Shown here one piece after another: positions 42,809 to 54,961 of a stretch of 64,000 nucleotides of DNA. Below the pieces are notes generated by a model. It saw nothing but the letters and a program-made list of their open reading frames with translations. It was not told the origin of the DNA and searched no databases. Position 1 is the first letter of the stretch, and every line of letters starts with the position of its first letter. The DNA lies in contig JYIP02000002.1 of the NCBI GenBank assembly GCA_001051155.2, positions 5,189,315-5,253,314 on the forward strand, read 5' to 3'. The DNA comes from Chrysoporthe austroafricana. Lineage: Eukaryota; Ascomycota; Sordariomycetes; Diaporthales; Cryphonectriaceae. Made by a program: the position numbers and the translations under genes.

Positions 42809-45800
42809 ATTGAAGTACTCGAAATGATGAAGGATATGATTGCTTCGAAGAAGGTGAGTGGGTTGCTTGCGCGCCTTGACACCCTTCTGTCGTAGGTAAG
42901 GTTGATAAGAAGAAGACGAGCGGGTGACTTGCGTGCCTTGACTCGTCTCTTAAAGAGGCTATCAGTCCGTCGTGATGATGGTGACAATGTGTGATCTGAT
43001 GATGTGCGGTTTACAACGATCAAGTCAACAGAACGAAAGCGTCGGCTGAAGAGTGCGTTGTTGGCTCAGATCACTGTAACTTTCCGTCAATGAAAGCTTC
43101 CACACTGGGGTGTCAAAAGCAGACAGCAGACAGAAAGGCTCGTGGTTGCGATCACGTATTGGCAAGGTCAAGCGCAAGAGATATTTAAGCTGCTGCGCTC
43201 GTTTATATATATACAAACGCTGGTTTTCCTTCACTGGGCACGTGAGCAAGTGAGTGACGGCCTTATTATAATAGCCTCGTAAGTCGTTACCATTGTTTTC
43301 ACCCGACGAATGTCAGCAATCGTTCACAACAATGTAACAATCGTTCATTGTCGAAAATTCAGAAGTATAATACAATTCAAGTGTAAAGTCCTCTAAAGAA
43401 AATCATTGGTTAAGATAGCAAATCAGAAGCTGGACCGTCTCGTCTCAATTTCCTCACCTGCTATGCTACAATCGACATTGCCCTTTGTACGTCAAATAGT
43501 CTTGCATTTCCACAATATTCGGTCTGGCTTTATCAACAATGAGTCAAAATCAAATCTGCCCGCCTTCTGTTGTAGTCATACAGTCTCGAGGCTACCTCTG
43601 TGCTCTACATCTTTCTAGCCGTTCCCATCAACATCGCGTCACATACGAAGATGCTGCCCACTTCGAGCTTCCTCAAATCACGCGTAACGTATCGCACGAG
43701 TCCAAATACAGAATCGGCAATCTAAGCACCTACCAGACGTATTCGATCCGGTCTCCGCCCACGGAAACACGTCATCGAGGCTCTCGAAAATAACTTGACG
43801 AGCAGTCCGTGGACCCGTCAACCTACTAGCGCTGATCATCGGGCGAGATAAAACAAATTCTTAAGAGAGTACAACATCCGGGCCCTCCAGCACTTTATGG
43901 ATCCCGACACCAATAATATTTTCCCTCTGCTTCCCAACTGCAGTCAGTGGTAGTCGATGATGTTGGAATGCGTCCAAAGCGCTAGAGGATCGAACGGATG
44001 ACAGATTCAGTGTTCTCACTTATGTACTGATAAACTTGAGTAATTTCCAGTACACACTTATGCACGCGTGCTATTCTCCCATGCTCTCTATTGAAGAAGG
44101 CCTATTAATCCATAACCATATTTTGATAAATAGTTCCAATCCCCAACGAACAGCTACTATACCCAACCATTCTCATTGAGAAGGGAGAATTCGAGAGATA
44201 TTACATCTAATCCCCTTTCCACTAGAGGTCTGGGAAAGATATGTAGTCTATAGAGACTGCTTTATTCGACCTCACACCCACACAACCGCCCCAGCATGCC
44301 GACATCCAATGTAGAGGAGTTCGACGGTCAGCGTCCTGCGAGTGCAGCACAGGGCGAGAGAAGGTCGTCCACAAGTGCTGCCATTGGCAAACGGCGCGAA
44401 GGCTTGTGGAACAAGTCGTAATTGACCATGCAAAATCGTGGGAACATGAAGCTCATCACGGATACAGGAACTCGCACATCGACTTCTGGGGGTAGTGGTT
44501 CCTGATGTGTACAGCTTGGACGAGAGCAACTCTGCGCCAGCTTGACAAGGACGTGACTACTTGTTCGAAGGGGATAATGTAAGGCGTCTCGAACACCGAT
44601 ATGGAGTTCTGCTGCCATATTTACCCAGGTACCTCCCCCACAACGACACCGCACATTCAGAAGCCAGCAGGCCGGCCTTGCGAACGCTCATCCCTCCGAA
44701 AGGCTAGCGGCTACTGCAACTAGACCTTCTAATATATCATCCTGGGTCAGACAGACGAAACTCACAAGACATCAGCAACAGAAAGAACTTCAAGATACGG
44801 TTCAACGAGACCTAGGGCACGAAGCGATTCTACGACACTGCGTCTATAGGCGTAGTAGACCATCAAGCCCTCTGAAAAGCGGGCAGTATCCAGCCGATCG
44901 ACGCCACCCCCTTGATTATCCCGGCACTTTGAGCAATCGAATCTGACATTGGATAACACGGCGCAAGGATGGATTGAGTGTGTCTGGACACCCGCGTGGA
45001 TTCCATTAAGGGGATCGGTCTTGCGCGCGCGAGCTCAGGTGGAATTTCACAGTCTCTTCTAAAAACACTATTTATAAACCATTGCATACCGTACGGTGAT
45101 GGACGCTATTCTTGATCTTTGCCACCAATCGAAGACTAACAATTGGTGTCTCCGGAGCTCGAAGTCATGCCGCCGTAAGAACGCCACCCCCATTTTCTGG
45201 GAGGTCTTAGCATGCTAAGTCTAGTCAGAAGAGCGCGTTGATGACCATGTGCAAGTTATGAGCCTGAGAAGGTATCGCTCGTGCAGGTGGAACTCAAGTC
45301 GGGTAAATTTTTGGATCCGACAGTCCAACGAGTCCAATCTCGGAAGTCGCTTCGAGTGGATTGGAGGCTACTTAGTAAGTACCTACCCCCGAGGTTTATG
45401 CGAAGAGGGACCGTGTCTGCCGATATGCCTCGGGAATGGCCCGATCGTGATTTCCACGGAAGAGAGGACCGCGAGCTGAGCATAAACACCATACTCTGCA
45501 CCAGACGCTTTGGCGATGACGAGCACGGGTCCCGCCTCTAGGGCACTGAAGTCTACGAAACCTTCAAGATAACTAACCGCTACGCGTTGTCGTACCTGAA
45601 AGAGCAGGTCGGGCAAGGCATGGCACCGGCAAAGCAGTGTAAGGTGGTAAGGATCATCGTAATGGGCGGATCAGCGCGAGATTGGTTTCCCGGGATACAT
45701 ACGATTGATCCGCGAGGAGAGCTGGACAAGAGCTCTTCTACATGCTTGATGGCCTCGACGAAGAACGAGCTCTGCTGCAGTGTCGTGCAAAGCCCTCACG

Positions 45801-48800
45801 CACCAACGAACACGACTCAAGGCACACGAGACTAGACTCGAAGCCAGCTAGGCAACAACCAAGATGTAGCTAGTCTGTCCACCATTGCAGGAGTATCTCG
45901 GAGGTTGCCACCACGACCACATTCGGATCGCAGGTTTGAAAGGGGCATCAGACGACAAGCTCCACGACGGCCAGCAGAGACGCTCCGGTCTAATGTGCTA
46001 ATGTATGCGAAACCCCACTAGACGCGTTTTCCCCAGTCTTCCTTCTTCCTAAGCAGCTTCCTAAACCTATTCTGCGCAAGCGTCCTCTCTCGGCGTGAGG
46101 GCAGGGTCAGCAACGAACCTCCTGCACCTTAGCGCACCGCCTCGTGGTGAGGTCAATCTTGACTTCAAGTTCGACACAGAGCATCAGACCTCGAGGTGCG
46201 GCAGCACCAAGTCTGGCTCGTCTCACATCCCTCGCGCTTCGGCGTCTGCGATCTGCTCGAGATGCCAAGATTGTGGTAATTACCCCAGTCTTCGGCATTA
46301 GTGTCTCTAGCGTCGCTGGCCGGCAGCACGTGTCGAGGCCGCCCGACGATCGCGACCATCCCAATGGAACCTCGTGGATCAGATCGGCAGAACTCCGCCG
46401 GACGGGACTTGGTATCCGGCGTAACTGCCGGCGAGGATCTGCGTTCCCAAAGCGCTGCTCGCTGGCTCGGACCCCTTCGGTGTGCTCCATTCGCATCGCG
46501 CTCCATGCGCAGCCCGGGACGAACGGCGCCGATTCGCCAGAGTTCAGATGACGAGCCCTCTTTTTTTTTCCTTCTTTTGTTTTCTTTTGTTGCTGGTGCG
46601 TCATCGCCACCGGCGGCGAGCCAAAGCTTGGGAGGGCCACGGAAGAGCCCGCCTGCCCCTATCGAGCTGGCGTCGTCGCACCTCTAAAGTCTATTAGTGC
46701 CCACGAAACGTTGACTCGAGTAGACAGCCACTGAGAGCCAACACTCATTAGTTCCTCCACAACCTGCTTGGCGCCGGAACGGACGTCGCCCGCGCCCGCG
46801 CCCACGCCAATGCCGGCAGTGGTGGTAAGGGAGAGAGGATCGAGAGGTAGTCGGATCTTACTGTCCTTTCGGCGGCCCGTAGAACGTCGGGGCTGGATCT
46901 GAGCGAGAGACAGGCGTATAGATATATACGTATGGGAAAGGCATGATTTGCGGCCTATCGTCAGACGGGGACACGCCGATCAATATGGACTGCCGGGTGC
47001 GGCGAGCGACTCATGCTGTTGACCTCGGTGGACATGGGTCCAGCCAATCGCGTATAAGCCATGGCGAGGCAGAGCGGAGCCCTCACCGAGTAGGCTGCCC
47101 AATGGGGCAGGTCACCTGTTCTGTTCGCCGGCCATTGTGGTTTTCATTATGTGCCTTTTTTGCGGGTTTTTTCTTTTTGTCGACGGACGCCGACCAGGAT
47201 CTGCGCGTCTGCAGCGGCGCCGGGGAGCGGGGACATCTCGACAGAGACCGAGCTTCAGCCGTGTATTACTGCATGCTTAGTCAACGGTGCAGACGCCGCG
47301 CGGCAGAATATATAGTACGACGTCGTCAGTGAAGAAGGGTCCACGAATCCATCTCCTCCATACTACGGTACGGTAGCAGTCCGCACGCGGATTGCTACCG
47401 TCGTGCGTCGGCGATACGGGAGCCTTCGGCAAAAATCAACAATAGCAGGGGGTTGTTATTGATTTAGGCCCACAGCCGACAGAGCTCGAGGCTCCCTGTG
47501 TCGACTGGCCGCGCCCTTCCAGGAAGGTCGTTTCACGGGCCTGGCTCCGTGGGCCCGGCCCTGGCCCCGTGGATCCGGGCCACGGATAAATGGAGCTTCA
47601 TTCGCCCCAGCGTCGAGCCGGCCAGCGGTGCCCCTGGTCCTGTCAGAGGTCCCTTGCATCGACCGCCCATCCTTGACAGGAAGGACAAACGGGGGAGGGG
47701 GGTCGCATCGGTTACAGATCGTCTGCAAAGCTGGTCGACCGAGTGTCATGGTGAAGTGATCAGCGCTAGCGCAAAACTATGGCCCACACTGCGGCGAGAC
47801 GTATCTTCCTCCTTTTCCTGTCGGGTTTCTAACCTCATTTTCCTGTCGCGCCCGGCCGCCGTAGGTCGAGTCTGAGTCTGGGAAATTGACATCAGGTGGT
47901 GGTACACGACGGCGATGTGGATAGAGTCTCTGGGGACCCAGGAGCTGAGGTGGTCTACCGTGGTATTGGAAATAGCTGCCTTGACACCCCCCACTCCGCC
48001 TGTCCTTGATGCTGATCAATACGGATGGTTCCGAACTCGGGTCGCCCCCTAGTCGCAGCCCCTGCACCGGGAGGGTGTCATCAAAGGGGAAGGGAGGAAA
48101 TATACTCTTCAGCAACACCATGGCTTCATCTCCGCAGGCATGTAAGTAATCTCTGGATAGGATGTGATCGTTGATAAGGCTGAGGACCAGGATGCGTGCA
48201 GAGCTGGTCAGAACCGAAACCCTCGTTGTTGAATGGGGGTCCAATCTCTCATCTTCGGTCCCAGTACGTCGTACCGGGTAAATATCTAAGACACACATGC
48301 ACTCTGCATTGCGATGAACACGCAGCGCGCAGGGGGTAAATTTGTCACCTTTCGCCGCCTAGGCGAATCGGTATGCTCGCTCATCACCTTATCTTGAACT
48401 TCTGCTCTAGGAAATATGTCATCGCGCTGGCCTTCCAGTGTGGAATCAGTTGGAGCAATGATCATCGCGAAATGACACGGATTGCCCCGTGTTGGGAACT
48501 TTGATGTCCACAGCAGCAGGGAGCTTCTTTCGATGTCTGGCGCGTGTCAGATTCGTCCTCTGTCTCGCGTTCGCTTCTTAAAAAAAAAAAAAGTAGCTAG
48601 CCCAGATAGTGGAGAGAGTATTGGGCGTGGGGATGGTGCGAACTCCCTGCGCACTCAAATTTTATCTCCGGCGCGGGGTGTGGGAGCTTCCCGAAGATAC
48701 CTAGTACATAAATAAGTATGAAGTATCAAGTAGCGCCAGTAGATTGAGCGACAGGCACCGCTGTTCCAGGGCCTTGTCGGCCGAATATGCACACGACGCC

Positions 48801-49698
48801 TGTGGATCCCGTCATCGAGTTTTGCACGCGGGTTTCGCTGAGGTACTGATCGAGGAGCTGGGATACTCCTTACTTACCTACTTAGTACCTCAGCTAAACC
48901 ACATGGTGCGCCACCCACTCGGGCTACTACGAGTCCTAGTGTCCACTATCGCATGACAGAAAGCGGCCGTTAAGGTTCACCTGGTCTTGATGCCAGTCAG
49001 AGGATATCACAAGAAGTAAAGGCTGGAGCGGCGGCTCCACGACGTCCTGACTTGCTTCCTGCTCGAGGACGAGTTGAGCTGCATCTACATGCTGCAATAA
49101 GTAAGCAGCCATGCAAATATCTGGATCGGGCCCAATACGATCCATGGTGGAAGAGGTCGACTAGGCCGATGTGCTATCCCTCGAGGGGTTTCGGGCCCCT
49201 TGTGCCTGCATAAGTAGAGAGACCCACTCAAGCCACCCAAAGGATGCTGGGGTCCACTCCACCCTCGTAGACGTCTTGTCGGATCTGGACTCTAGTTGGT
49301 GCGTGCCAAGGGTACTATAGAAATTGACTGCACTGGGAGGCCGCGATACGTCCGTGGCGAACGGCAGGGCTCGACTCGGCTCGCGGCTCTGACTACTGTG
49401 GTAGGGCACTTGGGCGTGTATAGTACTGCAGAGTTCTCCCTGGGCATGCGGACGCTTATGTATCAAGGTAGGCACTCCGGAATTACCCTCGTAGGCCGCC
49501 TGTTGTTGATTCTCCCGTGGGTAAACGTCCTAGTTCCTCAAAGTTGTATTTCTCTTTTCTGCAACATTCCCGAGCTTCCACAGCGCTTCGTGTCGATCGT
49601 ATTTCTGCTCCTCATCCCTCCCCCCCTCCGACCTTGTCATTTCATGCTCTTCAGGTTCCTTGTGGTGCGGTGAGCCGACCTACGGTCTTGATGTTCCG
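42809..49698. other. 6.9-kb region without a supported gene
   Basis: Open frames are short and Arg/Ser/Pro-rich and have no matching exons or domains. Features noted are a T-rich run at 46560-46595, an A-run near 48581, GC-rich inverted DNA at 47541-47580 (CCGTGG..CCACGG), and AT-richer DNA at 43250-44250. The CT-rich stretch just before 49699 may be the promoter of the CFEM receptor. Confidence 0.45.
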
Positions 49699-51292
49699 AT
49701 GTTCCCACCACGCTTCCTGCTGGTGCTAGGGGCGCTCCTCCCAGCAGCCCTGGGCTCGACTAGGAGGGCAGATTCGTCCTCGTCAGATCTCACTGCGCTG
49801 GCGGCTGAGTTGCCGACCTGTGGGGTAAGAGAGTGATCCTGCCTTGCATGGCTTTCTGTCTTGGGCTATTCGTACTCAACTGGCCATGGCCAGCATTATT
49901 GGTTCTTTCTGACTTGTTGCGTAGCTCGACTGCTTCATAGCAGGCCTGGAAAACTACCCAACCTGCACCGACACGTCATGCATGTGTACGAACACGGCAT
50001 TGCAAGCCGAGATAACTCTCTGTGTAACATATAACTGCACTGTGCCAGAATCACTAGGTCAGTCGAGGTCTCGGTGACGAGCACCCTGCTCACAGCTAAC
50101 CGCTCGACCAGTCGTCAAGAATGTCACCGAAACGGGCTGCGGCGCCCCGGTGCGCGATGCTGGAACCGCGTACAACATCTTGAGCATCACCATGGGCTCC
50201 ATCTCCGCCGCTGTCTTTCTGCTGCGAATAGGCCACAGGTTGTTGATATCTCGCATGGCGCTCGGCCTCGACGACTGGTTCATCGTCGCCACGATGGGGT
50301 CCGGGATTTCCAGCACGATCATGACCTCGCTCGGCACGATTGCGAACGGCCTGGGTCGGGATATCTGGACTCTCACTCCCCATCAAATCACCTCCTTTGT
50401 CTACTGGTTCTACTGGATGGAATGGGTCTACTTCCTGAATCTTGCCTTTTTGAAGATGTCGCTCTTGTTCTTCTACCTGAAGATCTTCCCGAAGAGGGGG
50501 GTTCGCATGGTGCTATACGGCACGATTGGCTACAATGCGATATGGGGTGTGGCATTCATCCTCATCGCGGTGTTCCAGTGCCAGCCAATTAGCTACTACT
50601 GGACCAACTGGGACGGAGAGCATAGTGGTACTTGTCTCAACTCCAACAGTATTGGGTGGGCCAATGCGATCACATCCATTGTGCTGGATATCTGGATGGT
50701 CGCCATTCCCCTATCCCAGCTCAGGAGCCTCCAGCTACATTTCAAGAAGAAGATCGGCGTTGCAATCATGTTCTGCACGGGAACTTTGTAAGCCTCGCCC
50801 CCTCAGTGCCTAAGCCCAGGATCTGCTGACCAAATCTCTTTCGCCAGTGTCACTGTTATCTCTATCGTCCGTCTCCAGACACTCATCACGTTCGCAAACT
50901 CCAGCAATCCGACCTGGGACAACCTCCGCGTGTCGCAGTGGAGCACCATCGAGGTCAACGTGGGGGTAGTATGCGCCTGCATGCCTTCATTACGACTCAT
51001 CCTGGTCAAGCTGTTCCCCTCGTTGACGACGACACGCCGTGGCTACGGTACCAATGCTTCGTGGGGCGATCATTACGCTACGGGCGGCTCCAAGGCAACC
51101 CGCAGCCAAGCACGAGGGGGACACGAGGCTGGCGCCGGGAAAAATGTGTGGGCGGCTGGGAAAGGTATAACCTATCAGCGGTCCTACGCGGTGCAGTTCC
51201 ACGATGCCGAGACGTCGAGCCAGGTGCACCTCAAAGATCTCGACCCCAAAGGGTTGGAAGCCTCAACGAACGTCAGTGACTGGTCAGCATAG
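49699..51292 (+). CDS. CFEM-domain Pth11-type GPCR-like receptor
   Basis: Four exons: 49699-49824, 49925-50057, 50112-50787 and 50848-51292, giving 459 residues. The second of two close ATGs is in frame and yields a signal peptide (MFPPRFLLVLGALLPAALG). Next comes a CFEM domain with its Cys pattern (LPTCGLDCF, YPTCTDTSCMCTN, ITLCVTYNC, ETGCG) built across introns 1 and 2. Seven hydrophobic helices follow, starting MGSISAAVFLLRIGHRL, with LDDWFIV, GLGRDIWTL and FQCQPISYYW, typical of the fungal rhodopsin-like/Pth11 family. The tail is cytosolic. Pth11 of Magnaporthe senses surfaces before appressorium formation. A receptor role here is inferred from family. Confidence 0.92.
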
Positions 51293-51611
51293 TATCTGAT
51301 TATTTGGGTGTACAGAAATCGGCTTTCCGAGGCATTTGCGTTGACGGAGAATGATCCCTGGCCCCTGAGGCAGCATCCGGCTGGTATGATATAGAAGACC
51401 ATGTCGGGCGACGGAAGGGACAAAAGTGTTTTGATCCGCTAATCGATCTCTTCACCTTAATAGAATTTTGGGAGTTAGGCTTCCAAACGGCAGCGCGTGC
51501 TTTCCATAAATTGCATCGGTCGGAGTTTGCAAAATATCATTCACAATCATCAAGGATTCAAAACTACTGAACTTTAGAGTATTCTGCTGTGCGTGCAATC
51601 AGGCCCGCTGC
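51293..51611. other. short convergent intergenic region
   Basis: 3' flanks of the CFEM receptor and the flavoenzyme. Nothing else seen. Confidence 0.5.
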
Positions 51612-53085
51612 TCAAGTGTACCAAGTTGGCGTGGGCACCTCATCAAGAAGCTGGTAGCGGCCGAGTTCCCTTTCCTTATACGCCACCGGATCATGCAGGG
51701 TGTGAGTCCGAATGTCGCGCCAGAATCGATCCAATCCCACCTTCGCGGCTGTTGCCTTGGCGCCGGTGACTTCAAAAATACCCGAGGTGACCCTCAGACC
51801 CGTGTCGGTGGTGACAACCTTGACGCTGGCGACCCACTCGGCAAGCTCACCACGCTCACGCGCGGGGAGCTCACCGCGTCTTGCGGAATACTTTCCGTAC
51901 ACGGAGTCTACGATCAGGCCAGCCTTGTCCGCCAGGCTCTCGGCGGCCCGAAGATGGGCTAGGAAGTTTCCATATTTAGAGAGGATGTAGAACTCGTCGG
52001 TTGCCTTCTCCTTGGTCTGTCCAAATCTGTCAGCCTAAGACCTGGCCTCCGATCTGAAGCCGTCCGGGTACTCACCTCACCGCCGAACGGCCATGGCCTG
52101 GTGTTCGACACGGTATACTTCGATGCGAAATCGAGTGCCCCCAGCGCGATGCCAAGGTAGAAGTTGCTGAAGACAAGTTGAATGCTGGAGACGTATGTCA
52201 GTGCCCATAGGAAGAGCAGCAGGTACAGCTTTACATACGTCGGGAGTAGCAGCGAGGCGAATGGGATGTTGAGAACGTCGGAGATTGGCCGCTTGTCCGC
52301 GCTGTCCCAGCCCAGGGCATCGGTCCACGGCGCGGGCACGTTCTCAATGGTGACGCTGCCGCTCTCAGTCAGCCTAAGACCCATGTTGTCCCAGTTGTAC
52401 TTGAACTTAATCCCCTCCTGTGCGGTGGGCACAATGGCAAACACGTGGTCGTTAGTCCCATCAAGGACTCCCTCTAACACCGTCAGATCTGAGATGACGC
52501 CGCCAGTATTGAAATGCTTCACACCATTGAAGACGATCTGGTCTCCTTTGTCGGTCACTTTCAAGTCGCTGTCCCTCGGATTGACGGCCCCTCCCAGAAA
52601 ATAATTGTTTGTGATGATGAGTTCCTGGAAGCGGTCTGCCTGCTGCGGTGTCCCGATCACATTGGCTGTCGTTGACCACAGGAGATGATACCCGAGGAGC
52701 ATCCCTATGGAACTAATCATCAAGTCAGCCATTTATCACTTCGGTCCGGCTGATAGAGGGCAGATGCAGCTCACCCATCAGCCTTGGCTACCTCGCGGAT
52801 CGCTTTGTAGCCTGTGCTCCACGGCTGTCCACCACCGCCGTACTTCTTCGGGCCAAGGACCTTCGTTAGGTTCGAGTGCTTCAGCAAAGCGACCTCCGCT
52901 CGTGGAGATTTATTCTCCCTCTCCCGGATACCGGCGTCTTTCAGCAGGACTGAGGCAACATCCTTGGCCCGCTGAATCCAGCCCTCCTCGCTATCTGGGA
53001 GTGCCGACCATTTGGAAGCGAACTCGGCATATACCTCTGGATCGGTCGATGGGTGAGTGCTGTTTGCAGCCATGTTGAGGGTCAA
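51612..53085 (-). CDS. acyl-CoA dehydrogenase-like flavoenzyme (DszC/SfnB-type)
   Basis: Four exons: 53085-52775, 52712-52239, 52184-52076 and 52016-51612, giving 432 residues. The N-terminal helical part contains a GGGGQPW turn, followed by KADGSIGMLLGYHLLW built across intron 1. A central beta domain (GGAVNPRDSD, VKHFNTGGVISD, NWDNMGLRLTESGSVTIENV) follows and a C-terminal helical bundle ends the protein. This is the layout of flavin-dependent monooxygenases of the acyl-CoA dehydrogenase fold such as dibenzothiophene desulfurisation DszC and SfnB. In fungi these may take part in sulfur scavenging; the substrate is unknown. Intron 2 (52185-52238, 54 bp) is in frame and stop-free. A second Met at 53073 is also possible as the start. 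Confidence 0.88.
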
Positions 53086-54094
53086 GCTTTGGGACTAGTT
53101 GTCTCTCGTGAACATGAATGCGACACTACACGGTAGTTTGTTACCTCCAGATGACAAGTCTTACTAATTTCTAGCGAACACAACGAGTCATCACACTATA
53201 GGGACCGACCAAGGCTTTTAAAACTTCCATGCGTGCTTGTTCAGGCCCTCGAAGCGTATCACTTTGATGCCATCAATCCGCCGCATTGCAACATCGAGTC
53301 AACCCCACACCATCTCAAGAATGACTAATAATTAGCTTCTGCATCCCGAGAAAACCAGTTGGCAGCAAGTGTTGGAAATTTGCGCCTTCTTTCTCGCAGC
53401 TAGATACCATGTATTGGCAATGCCCATAATAAACTTTGGCTACCTGGCGCTATGATATAAGAGCGATGTAAACCCTCTGATCGCCAAACAAGCGTGCCTT
53501 GCAGTTGGACTGATAAATACTCATATAATCTTCCGAATCTTCACACATTTGGCTGTTGTTGCTGAGAGTATTGCTAGTCAATGGACCTAACCATGCCGAT
53601 CTGATCTTATGTGATTCCTGCATCAATTTCGTGATTGACCAAAGGGGTGACGATAGACGCCAACATAGCACTAAATCTAATTACTATGTGCATGTGCAAA
53701 GCAAGCTCCTTGGCACCATCATGAGTGTGCTGATGTCGTTTTAAAGTTTAGAATGCATCAGACTTTGATCAAGCTCGGTTAACAACTATCATTTCTCGGA
53801 TAGTACTGAGTTCGAAACGGTTCGTCGAGCACTTATGCAACTATCAGACCAAACGAGCGGACTGATTTCATCAACTGGAAATGGTATCCTTAAGTGAATA
53901 CATTTAGGATAGGGCGTGTGTGACTGTTGTTCGTCTATAGACGTGTTGATTCTGCCTGTCTGTTTCATCTCGGTGTTCCATCCCGGATAGATGACCCGTT
54001 GTAGCCTCCCTATGGCAGTCCAAAGAGATCACGGACCACTCTCAGTCAGCTAGCACTGGCAGGACCTTTCGGCACCGCGATATATTCAGACGAG
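53086..54094. other. 1.0-kb intergenic region
   Basis: Promoter side of the flavoenzyme and 3' side of the LPMO. No supported gene or repeat. Confidence 0.5.
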
Positions 54095-54961
54095 CTATGC
54101 AGAACTGGAGTTTGATCCACTGCAGCTAATCGGAGTCGGTCCCGGGTTGACATATGTGGTGGGAATAGGATACTAGGCACATCAGCATTGGTCCTTCCCT
54201 TGACGCACTTGTTGGATTTTCATTGCACCACGAATTGTTGCCAGCGTTCTGGCGTGTCATAGCACAAGCTTTCTTGAAGAAAAGAAGTTTTTGTGTAGAC
54301 TTACGTAGATATTGATCAAAATTCCGCTCTCATAGCCCGTGTAGCAGCCTGGGAAACTGCATGAATCATCACTAGTAGGCGCATACGAGCCACCTCCGGT
54401 GACCTGAAGCTGAGTGCAGGAGAGGTAGAACTGGGCGCCGCCGTATGTCTCGGCAGAGTGAAGGGCAATATGCTCAACTCGGAGGAGGTAGTATCCATCC
54501 TCAATGCACGTGGGAATAGTGACGTTGACCTGGATCTCGCCCTCAGAAGGCCAGGACATGCCGGAGCTGCTGATGGTGGGGTGGTCTTCGGAAATCTTGA
54601 ACCACTCAAGGGCACTGTCACTGCCGTTCATAGTGGCGGCAGTCTCGCCAGTGGGTGCTTTCGCCATGTACCACGCCAGGGGACCCGGGTGAATGATGTC
54701 AGTGTCGAGCTTGAGACCGACGGTGTCACCGGCCGTGACAGTTCCAGTCGACGCGCCCTCATCGCCTGCAGCAAGCTGGTAGCACGCAATTGCTGTGCTA
54801 TTGACATCCGTGACGGGGGCATTCGAATAGTGGTTCGCCGTCTCGCGGACATACTCCCACTCTCCGGTGACGTTGCCGCTCGGTGTGATGTAGTAAGGGA
54901 ATGTATAATGCGCCTGAGCCATCGAGGTCAGGGCGAGAGAGAGCGTGGCTGTGCACTTCAT
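54095..54961 (-). CDS. AA9 lytic polysaccharide monooxygenase
   Basis: Two exons: 54961-54305 and 54172-54095, giving 244 residues. A 17-residue signal peptide ends ..SMAQA and leaves His1 (HYTFPYY), the N-terminal copper ligand. A second His is in DIIHPGPLAWYM (HxGP motif). The axial Tyr is in GAQFYLSC. The last exon supplies the typical end NIYYPIPTTYVNPGP and a short Ser-rich tail, with no CBM1. Copper LPMOs of this family oxidatively cleave cellulose or other beta-glucans outside the cell. The 132-bp intron is normal (GTAAGT..CCTAG). Without the last exon the frame would end in an unrelated tail, so the splice is well supported. Confidence 0.92.

Noticed and set aside
46107..46640. 177-codon minus-strand open frame
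   Set aside because: Arg/Ser-rich composition typical of GC-rich non-coding DNA, with an equally long frame on the opposite strand.
47777..48298. 173-codon minus-strand open frame
   Set aside because: Slightly natural-looking in the middle but with no domain or splice partners; several overlapping frames of similar quality exist.
12439..51292. A secondary-metabolite gene cluster suggested by several MFS genes and one Zn2Cys6 factor
   Set aside because: No PKS, NRPS, terpene synthase, DMATS, P450 or methyltransferase gene was found among the supported genes.
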